The translations under genes and the position numbers were made by a program. Positions 8,526 through 17,443 of a stretch of DNA of 62,105 nt are shown here, piece after piece. The notes beneath the pieces were generated by a model. That model was not told where the DNA came from, made no database searches, and worked only from the letters and a program-made list of their open reading frames with translations. Numbering within the stretch: the stretch's first letter is position 1; every line of letters begins with the position of its first letter. The DNA is taken from assembly GCA_017860255.1 (NCBI GenBank), contig JAFNAR010000029.1:1-62105 (forward strand), read 5' to 3'. This DNA is from Bacteroidota bacterium. GTDB lineage: Bacteria > Bacteroidota > Bacteroidia > Bacteroidales > P3.

Positions 8526-8777
8526 TTATTCTTGTTTATTAGTTAATTGACCTTCCAATTCAGCAATTCTTTTGCTTGAACGTTCAATTTGCTTATTTGC
8601 TTGTGAATACTTATAAGATATTGCAAAAGTATTATAAACTATTATTCCGCAAGATGCTACAATAATTGCGAAACAAATCCAATACTTAAATTCTTCCAAT
8701 TGTGGAGAATATTGCAAAAGAAACATTGCAATTATCAATACTGAGGAAACTATATTCCAAAGAACTTTCTTATTCAT
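8526..8777 (-). CDS. small two-helix membrane protein
   Basis: Encodes 83 aa. Two hydrophobic segments (about 8-22 and 32-50) are followed by a charged helix (about 55-80) with heptad spacing that could form a short coiled coil (SQANKQIERSSKRIAELE). No family recognised. It is between the acyl-CoA synthetase and the Mpv17-like gene with 14-nt gaps on each side, so it is co-transcribed and may be an accessory subunit of the membrane protein. Confidence 0.65.
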   Translation of the reverse strand: MNKKVLWNIVSSVLIIAMFLLQYSPQLEEFKYWICFAIIVASCGIIVYNTFAISYKYSQANKQIERSSKRIAELEGQLTNKQE

Positions 8778-8791
8778 ATTATTTCTGTTTT

Positions 8792-10858
8792 TTATTTTTC
8801 AATTCTAATACGAGCATCAACAGCAACAACAGCATTTGCAGAACCTAAAAGTGGATTTAAGTCCATTTCTGCAATTTCAGGAGCAGCTTGAACAAGTGCA
8901 CTTACTCTTGCTATTTGGTCTGCATATAATTCTTCATTAACTGGTTCTTGTCCACGAACTCCTTGAATAATTTTATAGCTTCTCAAATTCTTAATCATTT
9001 GTTTTGCTTCTCCTATTCCAATTGGAGCAAGATTAGATTGAACATCTTTCAATACTTCAATAAATATTCCACCAATTCCACAAAGAACTTGATGTCCGAA
9101 AAGTTCAGTACGCATTGCTCCTATATAAATTTCAGTTCCAAAAAGCATTTGAAGTGTTTGAACTGCATAAGTATCCTTTATCTTCATTAATCTATCAAAC
9201 TCTCTTCTTATTGTTTCTTCATCCTTAACATTTAAAACAACTCCACCAACATCACTCTTATGAACTGGACCAACAACCTTCATTACCAAAGGATAACCAA
9301 ATTCTCTTGCAAATGCAATTGCATCTTCAACCTTATCGGACGAAACTTCGTTAGAATGTTTTATTCCTGCTGCATCAAGCAATTGATACATTGGTTTTGT
9401 GTCTAAGTATCCATTTTCAGAACTATCAATAATCTCTCTTACTTTCTTAACATCAATACCTATTAAGTCATTTGTATCAACACTTGGTTTTGGAGTTGAT
9501 TTGATTTTTGCTAAAGCTGTTCCAAAAACGGTTTCTTCAGGGAAATAGTTATTTCCTTTTGAAACGAAATCATTAACTTCTTCTTTTGCAACAAGAGTTG
9601 AAGGCATAATTGGGAAAATAGGTTTCTTGGATGTTTTCATCTTTTGATCAATTACTGCATAAGCATCAAAGATTTTATCCAATCCTGGAGTACCAAAGAT
9701 TATACACATTGCATCAATATTATCAAAATCATTATTACATGCATCAATAATCTTTCCTAATTGTTCTGGTGTACCAGTTGCCAAAAAGTCAATTGGATTT
9801 CCAACAGATGAACCAGGGAAAAGTTCTAATAAAAGTTTATCTGCTTTTTCTCCTTCAATATGTGGAACTTCCATTTTACCTCTACTTAAAGCATCAGTTA
9901 ACATAACTGCTGGACCTCCAGCGTGAGTTATAATTGCTATATTCTTTCCTTCAAATTCAGGATAAGTAAATATTGAACCAATAGTAATTAATTCTTCTCT
10001 ACCATTACAACGTACAATTCCTGCCTTACGGAAAAGAGCATCAACAGCAACATCTGGAGAAGCTAATGCTCCAGTGTGAGATGAAGCTGCCCTTGAACCT
10101 GCTTCTGAACCTCCTGATTTAATTGCTGCAATTCTACAACCTTTATTATATAGAGATGTTGCATGTTTAAGAAGTTTTGCTGGGTTTTTAATATTTTCAG
10201 CATACATCAAAATAACCTTTGAAGAAGTTTCAGGGTTGTAAACCTCATCATGATATTCCAAAATATCTTCAATACCCAATTGAGCTGAGTTTCCAACACC
10301 CCAACAGTGATTAAAATGTAATCCTTGTTGCATTCCAATATCCATAATAAAACATCCTGTTGCTCCTGATCCAGTTATAAAATCAACTCCTTTTGAAGAA
10401 GATTTTGGAAAAGGCTTAGAGAAAATTGCATGATGAAAAGGAGTGAAAATACCTGTACAGTTAGGTCCAATTAAAGAACCATTATTATCTTCAATTAATT
10501 TTACAATTCTTTTTTCAAGTTCTTTTCCTTCTTGACTTTCTTCACCAAATCCAGCAGAAATAATAATAAATGCTTTTGTTCCTTTTTCTTGTGCCAACAC
10601 TCTTACAGTTTCTTCAGTAAATTTTGCTGCAATAGCAATTACTGCCATATCCACTTGAGGAACTTCATTAATTTTATGATAACATTTTACTCCTTGAATT
10701 TCGTCTTCTTTTGGATTTACTACATACAAACTACCCTTAAAATCTCCTTCAATAATGTTTCTCAAAACAGCTCCTCCTGGTTTTGTTGTGTCATTTGATG
10801 CGCCAACAACCACAATACTTCTTGGATTAACCAATTCTTTTGTAACCTTTGTACTCAT
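8792..10858 (-). CDS. ADP-forming acyl-CoA synthetase (acetate/acyl-CoA ligase, fused subunits)
   Basis: Encodes 688 aa in the fused alpha-beta arrangement. The CoA-binding domain (1-135) starts with IVVVGASNDTTKPGG. The succinyl-CoA-ligase-like domain (about 150-450) contains phospho-His261 in ASSHTGAL. The ATP-grasp domain (about 465-688) has VMKVVGPVHKSDVGGV and a MDLNPLL end. The enzyme converts acetyl-CoA or another acyl-CoA plus ADP and phosphate to the acid, CoA and ATP, the ATP-yielding last step in many amino-acid fermenters. It is the first gene of the operon running down to 3508 and is transcribed divergently from atoD-kal-kce. Acyl specificity cannot be read from the sequence. Confidence 0.9.
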   Translation of the reverse strand: MSTKVTKELVNPRSIVVVGASNDTTKPGGAVLRNIIEGDFKGSLYVVNPKEDEIQGVKCYHKINEVPQVDMAVIAIAAKFTEETVRVLAQEKGTKAFIIISAGFGEESQEGKELEKRIVKLIEDNNGSLIGPNCTGIFTPFHHAIFSKPFPKSSSKGVDFITGSGATGCFIMDIGMQQGLHFNHCWGVGNSAQLGIEDILEYHDEVYNPETSSKVILMYAENIKNPAKLLKHATSLYNKGCRIAAIKSGGSEAGSRAASSHTGALASPDVAVDALFRKAGIVRCNGREELITIGSIFTYPEFEGKNIAIITHAGGPAVMLTDALSRGKMEVPHIEGEKADKLLLELFPGSSVGNPIDFLATGTPEQLGKIIDACNNDFDNIDAMCIIFGTPGLDKIFDAYAVIDQKMKTSKKPIFPIMPSTLVAKEEVNDFVSKGNNYFPEETVFGTALAKIKSTPKPSVDTNDLIGIDVKKVREIIDSSENGYLDTKPMYQLLDAAGIKHSNEVSSDKVEDAIAFAREFGYPLVMKVVGPVHKSDVGGVVLNVKDEETIRREFDRLMKIKDTYAVQTLQMLFGTEIYIGAMRTELFGHQVLCGIGGIFIEVLKDVQSNLAPIGIGEAKQMIKNLRSYKIIQGVRGQEPVNEELYADQIARVSALVQAAPEIAEMDLNPLLGSANAVVAVDARIRIEK

Positions 10859-10904
10859 ATCTTAATATCGTTTTTAATTTATTATTATATATCAATTTAG
10901 CTTG

Positions 10905-10912
10905 CAAAGGTA
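10905..10912 (-). promoter_or_regulatory. -7 element for the acyl-CoA synthetase operon
   Basis: Minus-strand TACCTTTG, 46 nt before the start codon. A correctly spaced -33 TTG is not obvious. It is inside the 175-nt divergent promoter region shared with atoD. Confidence 0.4.
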
Positions 10913-10959
10913 TAAAATAAATGCAAATAAACTAACTTAAGCAAGCAATAATTACAAAA

Positions 10960-10991
10960 TTTGGCTCTTCTAAAAATAATACTTAACTTTG
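10960..10991 (+). promoter_or_regulatory. promoter of atoD-kal-kce
   Basis: TTTG (10960-10963) and TAACTTTG (10984-10991) are separated by 20 nt, matching the Bacteroidota consensus. The expected transcript starts about 35 nt before the atoD ATG. Confidence 0.6.
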
Positions 10992-11033
10992 CCAATTCAT
11001 AATTTAACATATTAAATACCTAAACTCAGATAT

Positions 11034-11669
11034 ATGAAAAGGATTGATATCAATCAAGCAGTTGACCTTATAAAGGACGGAATGACAATAATGGTTGGAG
11101 GTTTTATGGGAGTTGGAGCTCCAAATGAACTTATTAAAGCCATTGTCAAATCAGGAAAGAAAGACTTTACAATAATTTGTAACGATACAGCTTTTCCAGA
11201 AGTTGGAAGTGGATTGTTTGTTGCAAATCGTTTAGCAAAAAAAGTAATTGCTTCACATATTGGCACAAACCCAATTGCTGGAGATTTGATGTTAAGTGGA
11301 GAAATGGAAATTGAACTTGTTCCTCAAGGAACTCTTATTGAACAAATTCGTTGTGGCGGATCTGGTTTAGGTGGAGTTTTAACCCCAACTGGTTTAGGTA
11401 CAATGGTTGAAAAAGGAAAACAAATTATCAATGTTGATGGTAAAGATTTTCTTTTAGAAAAACCACTTAGAGCAGATATTGCTTTAGTTGGAGCAAGCAT
11501 TGCTGACTCATATGGTAACTTGGTTTTTAGAGGAACAACCAAAAATTTCAATCCACTAATTGCAATGGCTGCCGATGTTGTTATTGCAGAAGCGAGTGAA
11601 GAAGTTGAAAAACTTGAACCACATGATATTCATACTCCTTATTTATTCATTGATTACTTAGTAAAATAA
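11034..11669 (+). CDS. atoD: acetate/butyrate-acetoacetate CoA-transferase alpha subunit
   Basis: Encodes 211 aa and follows E. coli AtoD almost throughout: DGMTIMVGGFMGVG, IASHIGTNP, LVPQGTLIEQIRCGGSGLGG, TPTGLGTMVE, and a late NFNPLIAMAADVVI. This is the alpha subunit of the type I heterodimer that moves CoA between acetoacetate/acetyl-CoA and butyrate. The beta subunit (AtoA), which carries the catalytic glutamate, is not in this window, although the two are normally adjacent. It is 30 nt upstream of kal and probably co-transcribed. In lysine fermentation the enzyme handles the acetoacetate produced downstream of Kce. Confidence 0.9.
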   Translation: MKRIDINQAVDLIKDGMTIMVGGFMGVGAPNELIKAIVKSGKKDFTIICNDTAFPEVGSGLFVANRLAKKVIASHIGTNPIAGDLMLSGEMEIELVPQGTLIEQIRCGGSGLGGVLTPTGLGTMVEKGKQIINVDGKDFLLEKPLRADIALVGASIADSYGNLVFRGTTKNFNPLIAMAADVVIAEASEEVEKLEPHDIHTPYLFIDYLVK

Positions 11670-11699
11670 TAAAACAAATATTTTAAAACATAAAAAACT

Positions 11700-12092
11700 A
11701 TGGCTACAAAATCTATAATTAGAGTTAGAATGAGCATGCATGACGCTCATTATGGTGGAAATCTTGTTGATGGAGCAAAGATGTTAAACCTTTTCGGAGA
11801 TGTTGCAACAGAACTATTAATAATAAATGATGGAGACGAAGGACTTTTTTGTGCTTACGATAATGTTGAATTCTTAGCACCTGTTTATGCTGGAGACTTC
11901 ATTGAAGCAGAAGGAGAAATAACTTCAGTTGGAAATTCATCAAGAAAAATGAAATTTGAAGCAAGAAAAGTTATTGTTCCAAGAACAGATATTTCTGCTT
12001 CAGCTGCTGATGTTTTGGAAGAACCTATTGTTGTTTGTAGAGCAACTGGAACTTGCGTTGTACCAAAGCAATGTCAAAGAAAAAACAAATAA
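11700..12092 (+). CDS. kal: 3-aminobutyryl-CoA ammonia-lyase
   Basis: Encodes 130 aa with a hotdog fold. Recognisable segments are [20 protein letters not shown] and [16 protein letters not shown], and a C-terminal [12 protein letters not shown]. Kal removes ammonia from L-3-aminobutyryl-CoA to give crotonyl-CoA, a late step of anaerobic lysine fermentation. It is 30 nt after atoD and 19 nt before kce, the order often seen in lysine fermenters. Length and motif content match the family. Confidence 0.88.
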   Translation: MATKSIIRVRMSMHDAHYGGNLVDGAKMLNLFGDVATELLIINDGDEGLFCAYDNVEFLAPVYAGDFIEAEGEITSVGNSSRKMKFEARKVIVPRTDISASAADVLEEPIVVCRATGTCVVPKQCQRKNK

Positions 12093-12111
12093 TAAATCAA
12101 GAAATTAAACT

Positions 12112-12936
12112 ATGGAAAAGTTAATTATAACAGCAGCAATATGTGGTGCTGAAGTGCTGAAGGAGCACAATCCAGCTGTTCCGTACACTGTTGAAGAGTG
12201 TGTTAGAGAAGCAAAATCTGCTTACGAAGCAGGAGCTTCTATAATTCACCTTCATGTTCGTCTTGACGATGGTACTCCAACACAAGACAAGAATCGTTTC
12301 AAGGTGATTATGGATGCTATTCATAAAGAATGTCCTGATGTAATTATTCAACCTTCAACTGGTGGAGCTGTTGGAATGACAGATGATGAACGTCTTCAAC
12401 CAACAGAATTATGTCCAGAAATGGCAACACTTGATTGTGGTACTTGTAATTTTGGTGGTGATGATGTATTCACTAACACTGAAAATACAATAAAGTACTT
12501 TGGGACTAGAATGATTGAAAGAGGTATTAAACCAGAACTTGAAGTATTTGACAAAAGTATGATTGAAATGGCTTTAAGACTTCATAAAAAAGGTCATATT
12601 GTAAAACCAATGCACTTTGACTTCGTAATGGGAGTAAATGGTGGTATTGCTGGTGATATTCGTGACTTTGTATTCTTAAGAGGTTCAATTCCATCAGATG
12701 CAACATATACAGTAGCAGGAGTTGGTCGTTACGAATTCCCTCTTGCAGCACTTGCTATTATTGATGGTGGAAATGTAAGAGTAGGATTTGAAGATAACGT
12801 ATTTCTTTCAAAAGGTGTTCTAGCAAAATCAAATGGAGAACTTGTAGCAAAAGTTGTTCGTATGGCAAAAGAACTTGGAAGAGAAATAGCAAATCCAACC
12901 GAAGCTAGAGAAATATTAGGTTTAAAACCATTATAA
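12112..12936 (+). CDS. kce: 3-keto-5-aminohexanoate cleavage enzyme
   Basis: Encodes 274 aa, a BKACE-family TIM barrel. The zinc ligands are visible in IIHLHVR (His46, His48) with Glu227 in VGFEDN; PSTGGAVGM and KPMHFDFVMG are further family motifs. Kce condenses 3-keto-5-aminohexanoate with acetyl-CoA to give 3-aminobutyryl-CoA and acetoacetate, feeding Kal and the CoA-transferase encoded just upstream. BKACE enzymes vary in substrate, but placement with kal makes the lysine-type reaction most likely. The earlier steps (kamA, kamDE, kdd) are not in the window. Confidence 0.9.
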   Translation: MEKLIITAAICGAEVLKEHNPAVPYTVEECVREAKSAYEAGASIIHLHVRLDDGTPTQDKNRFKVIMDAIHKECPDVIIQPSTGGAVGMTDDERLQPTELCPEMATLDCGTCNFGGDDVFTNTENTIKYFGTRMIERGIKPELEVFDKSMIEMALRLHKKGHIVKPMHFDFVMGVNGGIAGDIRDFVFLRGSIPSDATYTVAGVGRYEFPLAALAIIDGGNVRVGFEDNVFLSKGVLAKSNGELVAKVVRMAKELGREIANPTEAREILGLKPL

Positions 12937-12960
12937 TATTTTTTCATAATAATATAATTG

Positions 12961-12993
12961 AGCGAGTAGATGAGAAATCTCCTCGCTTTTTTT
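12961..12993 (+). terminator. terminator after kce
   Basis: AGCGAG (12961-12966) pairs with CTCGCT (12982-12987), followed by a T7 run. It ends the atoD-kal-kce transcript. Confidence 0.75.
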
Positions 12994-13013
12994 ATTTTCT
13001 ATTCAGTTTTTTA

Positions 13014-13021
13014 TATCTTTG
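13014..13021 (+). promoter_or_regulatory. -7 element of recG
   Basis: TATCTTTG lies 43 nt before the recG ATG and right after the kce terminator. The -33 region is only T-rich. Confidence 0.5.
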
Positions 13022-13064
13022 CAGAGAGGTTTAAAAAATTTCCAAGACATTTACTAAAATAGAT

Positions 13065-15176
13065 ATGCAGGTTAATCTCTTAGATACTAAGATTGAATTT
13101 CTGAAAGGAGTTGGCGAGAAGAAAGCAAAAGTTCTTAACAAAGAACTTGACATCAATACTTATCGTGACCTCATATCCTATTATCCTTATCGCTATGTTG
13201 ATAAAAGTAATTTCGTCCAAATAAAGGATATTCAATCAGAGGAAGTTTTCATTCAAATTAGAGGAAAAGTCATTGGAATGGAAATTATTGGAATTGGTGC
13301 AAAAGCAAGACTTTCTATTAATTTTGCTGACCAAACAGGAAAGGTTGAATTGGTATTCTTTAAAGGAATAAAATGGATTAAAGAAAGCATTAAGCAAGGA
13401 AAAGAATATGTGACTTTCGGAAAGCCTTCACTTTTTAAAGGAACATATAATTTTGCTCACCCCGACATTGAACCATTAGAAACATACCTTGCCTCACAAG
13501 AAAACCTAACTCAAAAGTTCTCCCCTCTCTACAATACTTCCGAAAAAATGAAAAATGCCTTCTTAAACTCTAAGGCTATTTCCAATCTAATGCGAACTTT
13601 AATTGCACAAGTTAAAGGATATATACCAGAAAGCTTACCAAATTATATTATTGATAAGTATCATTTAATCTCACTTGAAGAAGCTTTAATTCAAATACAT
13701 TTCCCTTCCTCTACTGAATTACTTTCAAAAGCAAAAGCAAGACTAAAATTTGAAGAGCTATTCTTTATGCAACTTGAACATCAACTTCTAAAAACTATTA
13801 GAGTTGAGAAGTCGCAAGGATTTGTTTTTTCAATGGTTGGCAATGTTTTTAATGATTTCTTCAATAACTACCTGCCTTTTCCCTTAACAAATGCTCAAAA
13901 AAGAGTTATTAAGGAAATACGCAATGATATGAGAACGGGACATCAGATGAATCGACTTTTGCAAGGAGATGTTGGAAGTGGTAAAACATTGGTTGCTCTT
14001 TTAAGTATGCTAATTGCAATAGATAATGGTTTTCAAGCAACCATTATGGCTCCAACCGAAATATTGGCTCAACAGCATTATGTTTCCATAAAGAAATTCT
14101 TGGGCGATATGCCTCTTGAAGTTGCTCTTTTGACTGGAAGCACAAAGCAAAAAGAACGCAATATTATTCTGCCTAAATTGGAGGAAGGAAAAATAGATAT
14201 AATTATTGGCACACATGCTTTAATTGAAGACAAGGTTAAGTTTTCCAATTTGGGTTTATGCGTTATTGATGAGCAACATCGTTTTGGAGTTGAACAAAGA
14301 GCAAAGATGTGGACAAAGAATCATACAGCTCCACATATTTTGGTAATGACTGCTACTCCTATTCCTCGAACTCTTGCAATGACTGTTTATGGAGACTTGG
14401 ATGTTTCAGTAATTGATGAGTTGCCACCAGGAAGAAAGCCAGTTCAAACAGCTCATTTCTTCGATAAAGACCGTCTTAGAATTTTTGCATTTATGCGAAA
14501 AGAGATTGAAGCAGGAAGACAAATTTATGTTGTTTACCCTTTAATTAAGGAGTCCGAAAAATTAGATCTTAAAGATTTGATGGATGGATACGAAAGCATA
14601 GTTAGAGAATTTCCTTTACCAGAATTTCAAATAAGCATTGTTCATGGAAAAATGAAAGCTCAGGACAAAGAGTATGAGATGGATAGATTTAAAAAAGGGA
14701 TTACTCATATTATGGTTTCAACAACAGTAATTGAAGTTGGAGTTGATGTTCCCAATGCTTCTGTAATGATAATTGAAAATGCAGAACGCTTTGGACTTTC
14801 TCAATTGCACCAATTGCGTGGTAGAGTTGGTAGAGGAGCAGAAAAATCTTATTGTATTTTAATGAGTAGCTACAAACTATCTTCCGAAGCAAAGGAAAGA
14901 CTTGGAGCAATGGTTGAAACAAATGATGGATTTGAAATTTCAGAAATAGACCTTCGCCTTCGTGGTCCTGGTGACATTGCTGGAACAAAGCAAAGTGGTT
15001 TATTAGACTTAAAGATAGCCAATATAGTTAAAGACGAGCCTATTTTAAAAGCTGCAAGAAGCACAGCAATTGAAATAGCGCAACAAGACCCAATGCTAAT
15101 CACTCCACAAAACCAAAAATTAAAAGAATACTTCCAAAGAACCAAACCTCAAATAGATTTCTCACAAATTTCTTAG
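13065..15176 (+). CDS. recG: ATP-dependent DNA helicase RecG
   Basis: Encodes 703 aa, the full RecG length. An N-terminal wedge/OB domain (about 55-160) is followed by a superfamily 2 helicase core. Motif I is GDVGSGKT, motif II is VIDEQHRFG, motif III is MTATPIPRTLA. The RecG-specific TVIEVGVDVPNA, QLRGRVGRG and a C-terminal SEIDLRLRGPGDIAGTKQSG complete it. RecG remodels stalled replication forks and Holliday junctions in the cytoplasm. It has its own promoter and stands alone between a terminator and a convergent hydrolase gene. Confidence 0.96.
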   Translation: MQVNLLDTKIEFLKGVGEKKAKVLNKELDINTYRDLISYYPYRYVDKSNFVQIKDIQSEEVFIQIRGKVIGMEIIGIGAKARLSINFADQTGKVELVFFKGIKWIKESIKQGKEYVTFGKPSLFKGTYNFAHPDIEPLETYLASQENLTQKFSPLYNTSEKMKNAFLNSKAISNLMRTLIAQVKGYIPESLPNYIIDKYHLISLEEALIQIHFPSSTELLSKAKARLKFEELFFMQLEHQLLKTIRVEKSQGFVFSMVGNVFNDFFNNYLPFPLTNAQKRVIKEIRNDMRTGHQMNRLLQGDVGSGKTLVALLSMLIAIDNGFQATIMAPTEILAQQHYVSIKKFLGDMPLEVALLTGSTKQKERNIILPKLEEGKIDIIIGTHALIEDKVKFSNLGLCVIDEQHRFGVEQRAKMWTKNHTAPHILVMTATPIPRTLAMTVYGDLDVSVIDELPPGRKPVQTAHFFDKDRLRIFAFMRKEIEAGRQIYVVYPLIKESEKLDLKDLMDGYESIVREFPLPEFQISIVHGKMKAQDKEYEMDRFKKGITHIMVSTTVIEVGVDVPNASVMIIENAERFGLSQLHQLRGRVGRGAEKSYCILMSSYKLSSEAKERLGAMVETNDGFEISEIDLRLRGPGDIAGTKQSGLLDLKIANIVKDEPILKAARSTAIEIAQQDPMLITPQNQKLKEYFQRTKPQIDFSQIS

Positions 15177-15235
15177 AAAAGATATTCTTAAAAAGAGAAT
15201 TTCAAATTTGAAAATTAAAATTTCAAATTAATTCT

Positions 15236-16159
15236 CTATAAATTCTTATCCAAAAACTCTATAAATCTTTTGTTGAATAGGTCAAAATCTTTTATTGGAC
15301 CATATTGTCCTCCATGCTCTGCTCCTTCTACTATCCATAGCTCTTTCTTTGAAGGAAGTAATGAGTATATTTTCTTGCTCATCCAAATAGGTGTACGATT
15401 ATCTTTTTCTCCAACAATTAGAAAAGTTGATTTGTTATAGTTTGGGGCTAAGTTTACTGGAAGTAATTCTTTAGGATAGTTATCAGGGACTATTAGATTA
15501 CGATCTTTATTGGTTTGTAATTGTTTTAAAAGAGGAAACACATCCTCAAAAGAAGTAATTAAACCAATACCTACAAATGCTTTAATATTATCATACTTAC
15601 TTGATGCTGCCATTGAAAGATATGCTCCTGTTGACCATCCAAATACAGCAATTTTATTAGTATCTACTTCTTCATTTTGTTTTAAAACCTCTTTTATCAC
15701 AGCATCATAATCAAGCAAGAACTCCGAATAAACTAAATAATCGTTATTTATATCCCAATCACTGCTTTCTCCAAAACCACGCCAATCAAAGGTTACTACA
15801 TTATATCCTTTAGAAGTAAAATTTAGTGCAAAATGCACTTGCTGGTAAGACATATTTCCTGCATCACCATTAGCAATAATTATTGTTGGGCGAGGTTCTT
15901 TATCAATTGTTTTATAAGGTTTCTTGACAGGATTATTCCAAGCTTCATTTATTTCTTTTTCTGAAAGTGCAGGTTGAGCAGGATAGAACCATGTTTTAAT
16001 CTTCAATCCGTCAGAAGTTATTACATTTAAATCTCGATAAATTAAACCAAGATTCTCTGGACGCAACACATAAACACTATCAGGTTTTATTGCAAAAGAA
16101 GGCAAACTAAATAATACTGCTAATAAGCAGAAACTAACTATCTTATTTACGTGTTTCAT
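15236..16159 (-). CDS. secreted alpha/beta hydrolase
   Basis: Encodes 307 aa with an N-terminal signal peptide (cleavage after SFA, about residue 23). The alpha/beta-hydrolase fold has the nucleophile elbow GWSTGA (Ser near 174), an oxyanion-type ANGDAG segment and a final GAEHGG that supplies the histidine. DWRGFGESS is the usual strand 4 motif. It resembles the Hydrolase_4/serine aminopeptidase-like group; the substrate is unknown. A minus-strand TATCTTTG at 16226-16219 lies 60 nt upstream. It is convergent with recG. Confidence 0.8.
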   Translation of the reverse strand: MKHVNKIVSFCLLAVLFSLPSFAIKPDSVYVLRPENLGLIYRDLNVITSDGLKIKTWFYPAQPALSEKEINEAWNNPVKKPYKTIDKEPRPTIIIANGDAGNMSYQQVHFALNFTSKGYNVVTFDWRGFGESSDWDINNDYLVYSEFLLDYDAVIKEVLKQNEEVDTNKIAVFGWSTGAYLSMAASSKYDNIKAFVGIGLITSFEDVFPLLKQLQTNKDRNLIVPDNYPKELLPVNLAPNYNKSTFLIVGEKDNRTPIWMSKKIYSLLPSKKELWIVEGAEHGGQYGPIKDFDLFNKRFIEFLDKNL

Positions 16160-16218
16160 TTTCTAAATATTTATCCTTTTATTTATGTAATTATATTTTG
16201 CTATTCATATTTATTCAG

Positions 16219-16226
16219 CAAAGATA
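16219..16226 (-). promoter_or_regulatory. -7 element of the hydrolase gene
   Basis: Minus-strand TATCTTTG, 60 nt before the start codon. Confidence 0.45.
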
Positions 16227-16247
16227 AAAATTTTTAATTAAAATATT

Positions 16248-16277
16248 TTGTTTTTGGTATAAAATTTATTATCTTTG
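16248..16277 (+). promoter_or_regulatory. promoter of the first small membrane protein
   Basis: TTG (16248-16250) and TATCTTTG (16270-16277) are spaced by 19 nt, 29 nt ahead of the ATG. Confidence 0.55.
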
Positions 16278-16305
16278 CTTTATAATTATACAAAATAAGA
16301 CGGAT

Positions 16306-16659
16306 ATGAATATTAAATTTGATTTGTTAGATATAGTTATTAGTGTAATTATTATTGCTATATATTTCATAATGCACTATATACTTAAAGGTAAATTCTA
16401 CAAAAAACTAAAAAATCCTGTTCAAGTAATTAAGCATGATATTAAGTTAAGCAGGTATTTCTTTATATTTATTGTTGTATTTATTATCATATACTTTACA
16501 ATTGATTTCTATTACTATTTTGAAAATGTTAAATTATTAAACCTTCCATATACAATAAAGATTTTCCCTTTCACATTCTTCTTCCTTCACTTTTTTATTA
16601 TAAATTCATTAAAAAACACTTTAAAAGAGCTTGAAGAAAATACGGAAGATAATCAATAA
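16306..16659 (+). CDS. small three-helix membrane protein (paralogue 1)
   Basis: Encodes 117 aa with three hydrophobic helices (about 8-26, 50-68, 84-101) and a charged C-terminus (LKELEENTEDNQ). It is clearly a paralogue of the product at 18399: both begin MNI-F---DI, have a K-rich first loop, a P-Y-IK-FP-TF motif before the third helix and an LK-LE tail. No known family. Its stop overlaps that of the convergent next gene by 7 nt. Confidence 0.65.
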   Translation: MNIKFDLLDIVISVIIIAIYFIMHYILKGKFYKKLKNPVQVIKHDIKLSRYFFIFIVVFIIIYFTIDFYYYFENVKLLNLPYTIKIFPFTFFFLHFFIINSLKNTLKELEENTEDNQ

Positions 16660-17318
16660 TTCTCTTTTAAGTTTTCAATTGCAGTATTTATTATAAAATC
16701 TATTTGATATCTATATTGACTATACTTTGTTTCCAAAATTGGGTTTGTTTCAAAGAATATTTCTCTGCAATTTTCTTTATTTAGGATAGGTTTCTGAGAA
16801 TCTTCATAAATAGTCATTGCTGAATAATCTTCCTTTTCATAAGGATTTACAGCACCATAATATCTATTGTTTATAAATCCCCAAGTTAAATAATTAAGCC
16901 ATTCTTTGTTGTCTCCTATTTTATTAAGAACAATCTCAGGGTATTTAACAAAGATTCTTTCAAGTGCAAAAGAACGTTCTTCTTCTGCAGAGCCATTTGT
17001 TAAACTTAAATATTTGAAATAATAATCAACTCCTAAAATGCTATCAGCCATTATACATATATCTGAAAATACTCTTGTAAGGCTATGAGAAACATAAAAA
17101 GTACCTTTTGAAACGCTATCTATATAATCTGTATATTTAATATTATATAGATTTTTTGTTATTTCCCAACTCTTTTCCAAATCAGTTGAGTTTATTTCTG
17201 ATTTATCTTTTATTATTAATAGAAGTTCAAAATCTCTTTTGTAAAAATCACATTGTTGAGCAAATGTGTTAATAGCAAAAAAGCAAATCAGAATTAATAT
17301 CAAAGTTTTGTTTTTCAT
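16653..17318 (-). CDS. secreted hypothetical protein
   Basis: About 221 aa starting at MKNKTL; an in-frame ATG six bases earlier is also possible. A clear signal peptide ends at FAQQ (about residue 20), followed by a mainly helical, acidic protein with no family I recognise. It is predicted periplasmic or surface exposed. It ends tail to tail with the small membrane protein gene. Confidence 0.6.
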   Translation of the reverse strand: MKNKTLILILICFFAINTFAQQCDFYKRDFELLLIIKDKSEINSTDLEKSWEITKNLYNIKYTDYIDSVSKGTFYVSHSLTRVFSDICIMADSILGVDYYFKYLSLTNGSAEEERSFALERIFVKYPEIVLNKIGDNKEWLNYLTWGFINNRYYGAVNPYEKEDYSAMTIYEDSQKPILNKENCREIFFETNPILETKYSQYRYQIDFIINTAIENLKENY

Positions 17319-17443
17319 TACCATACTTTAACTATATAAAATTACTTTCTGTTAATTAAATGCAATGTTAAGAAATTCATTTCTATCTGATACAAGTTAT
17401 CCAGAAAACAACACAAAAAATAAAAACGGATTCTTTATATACA

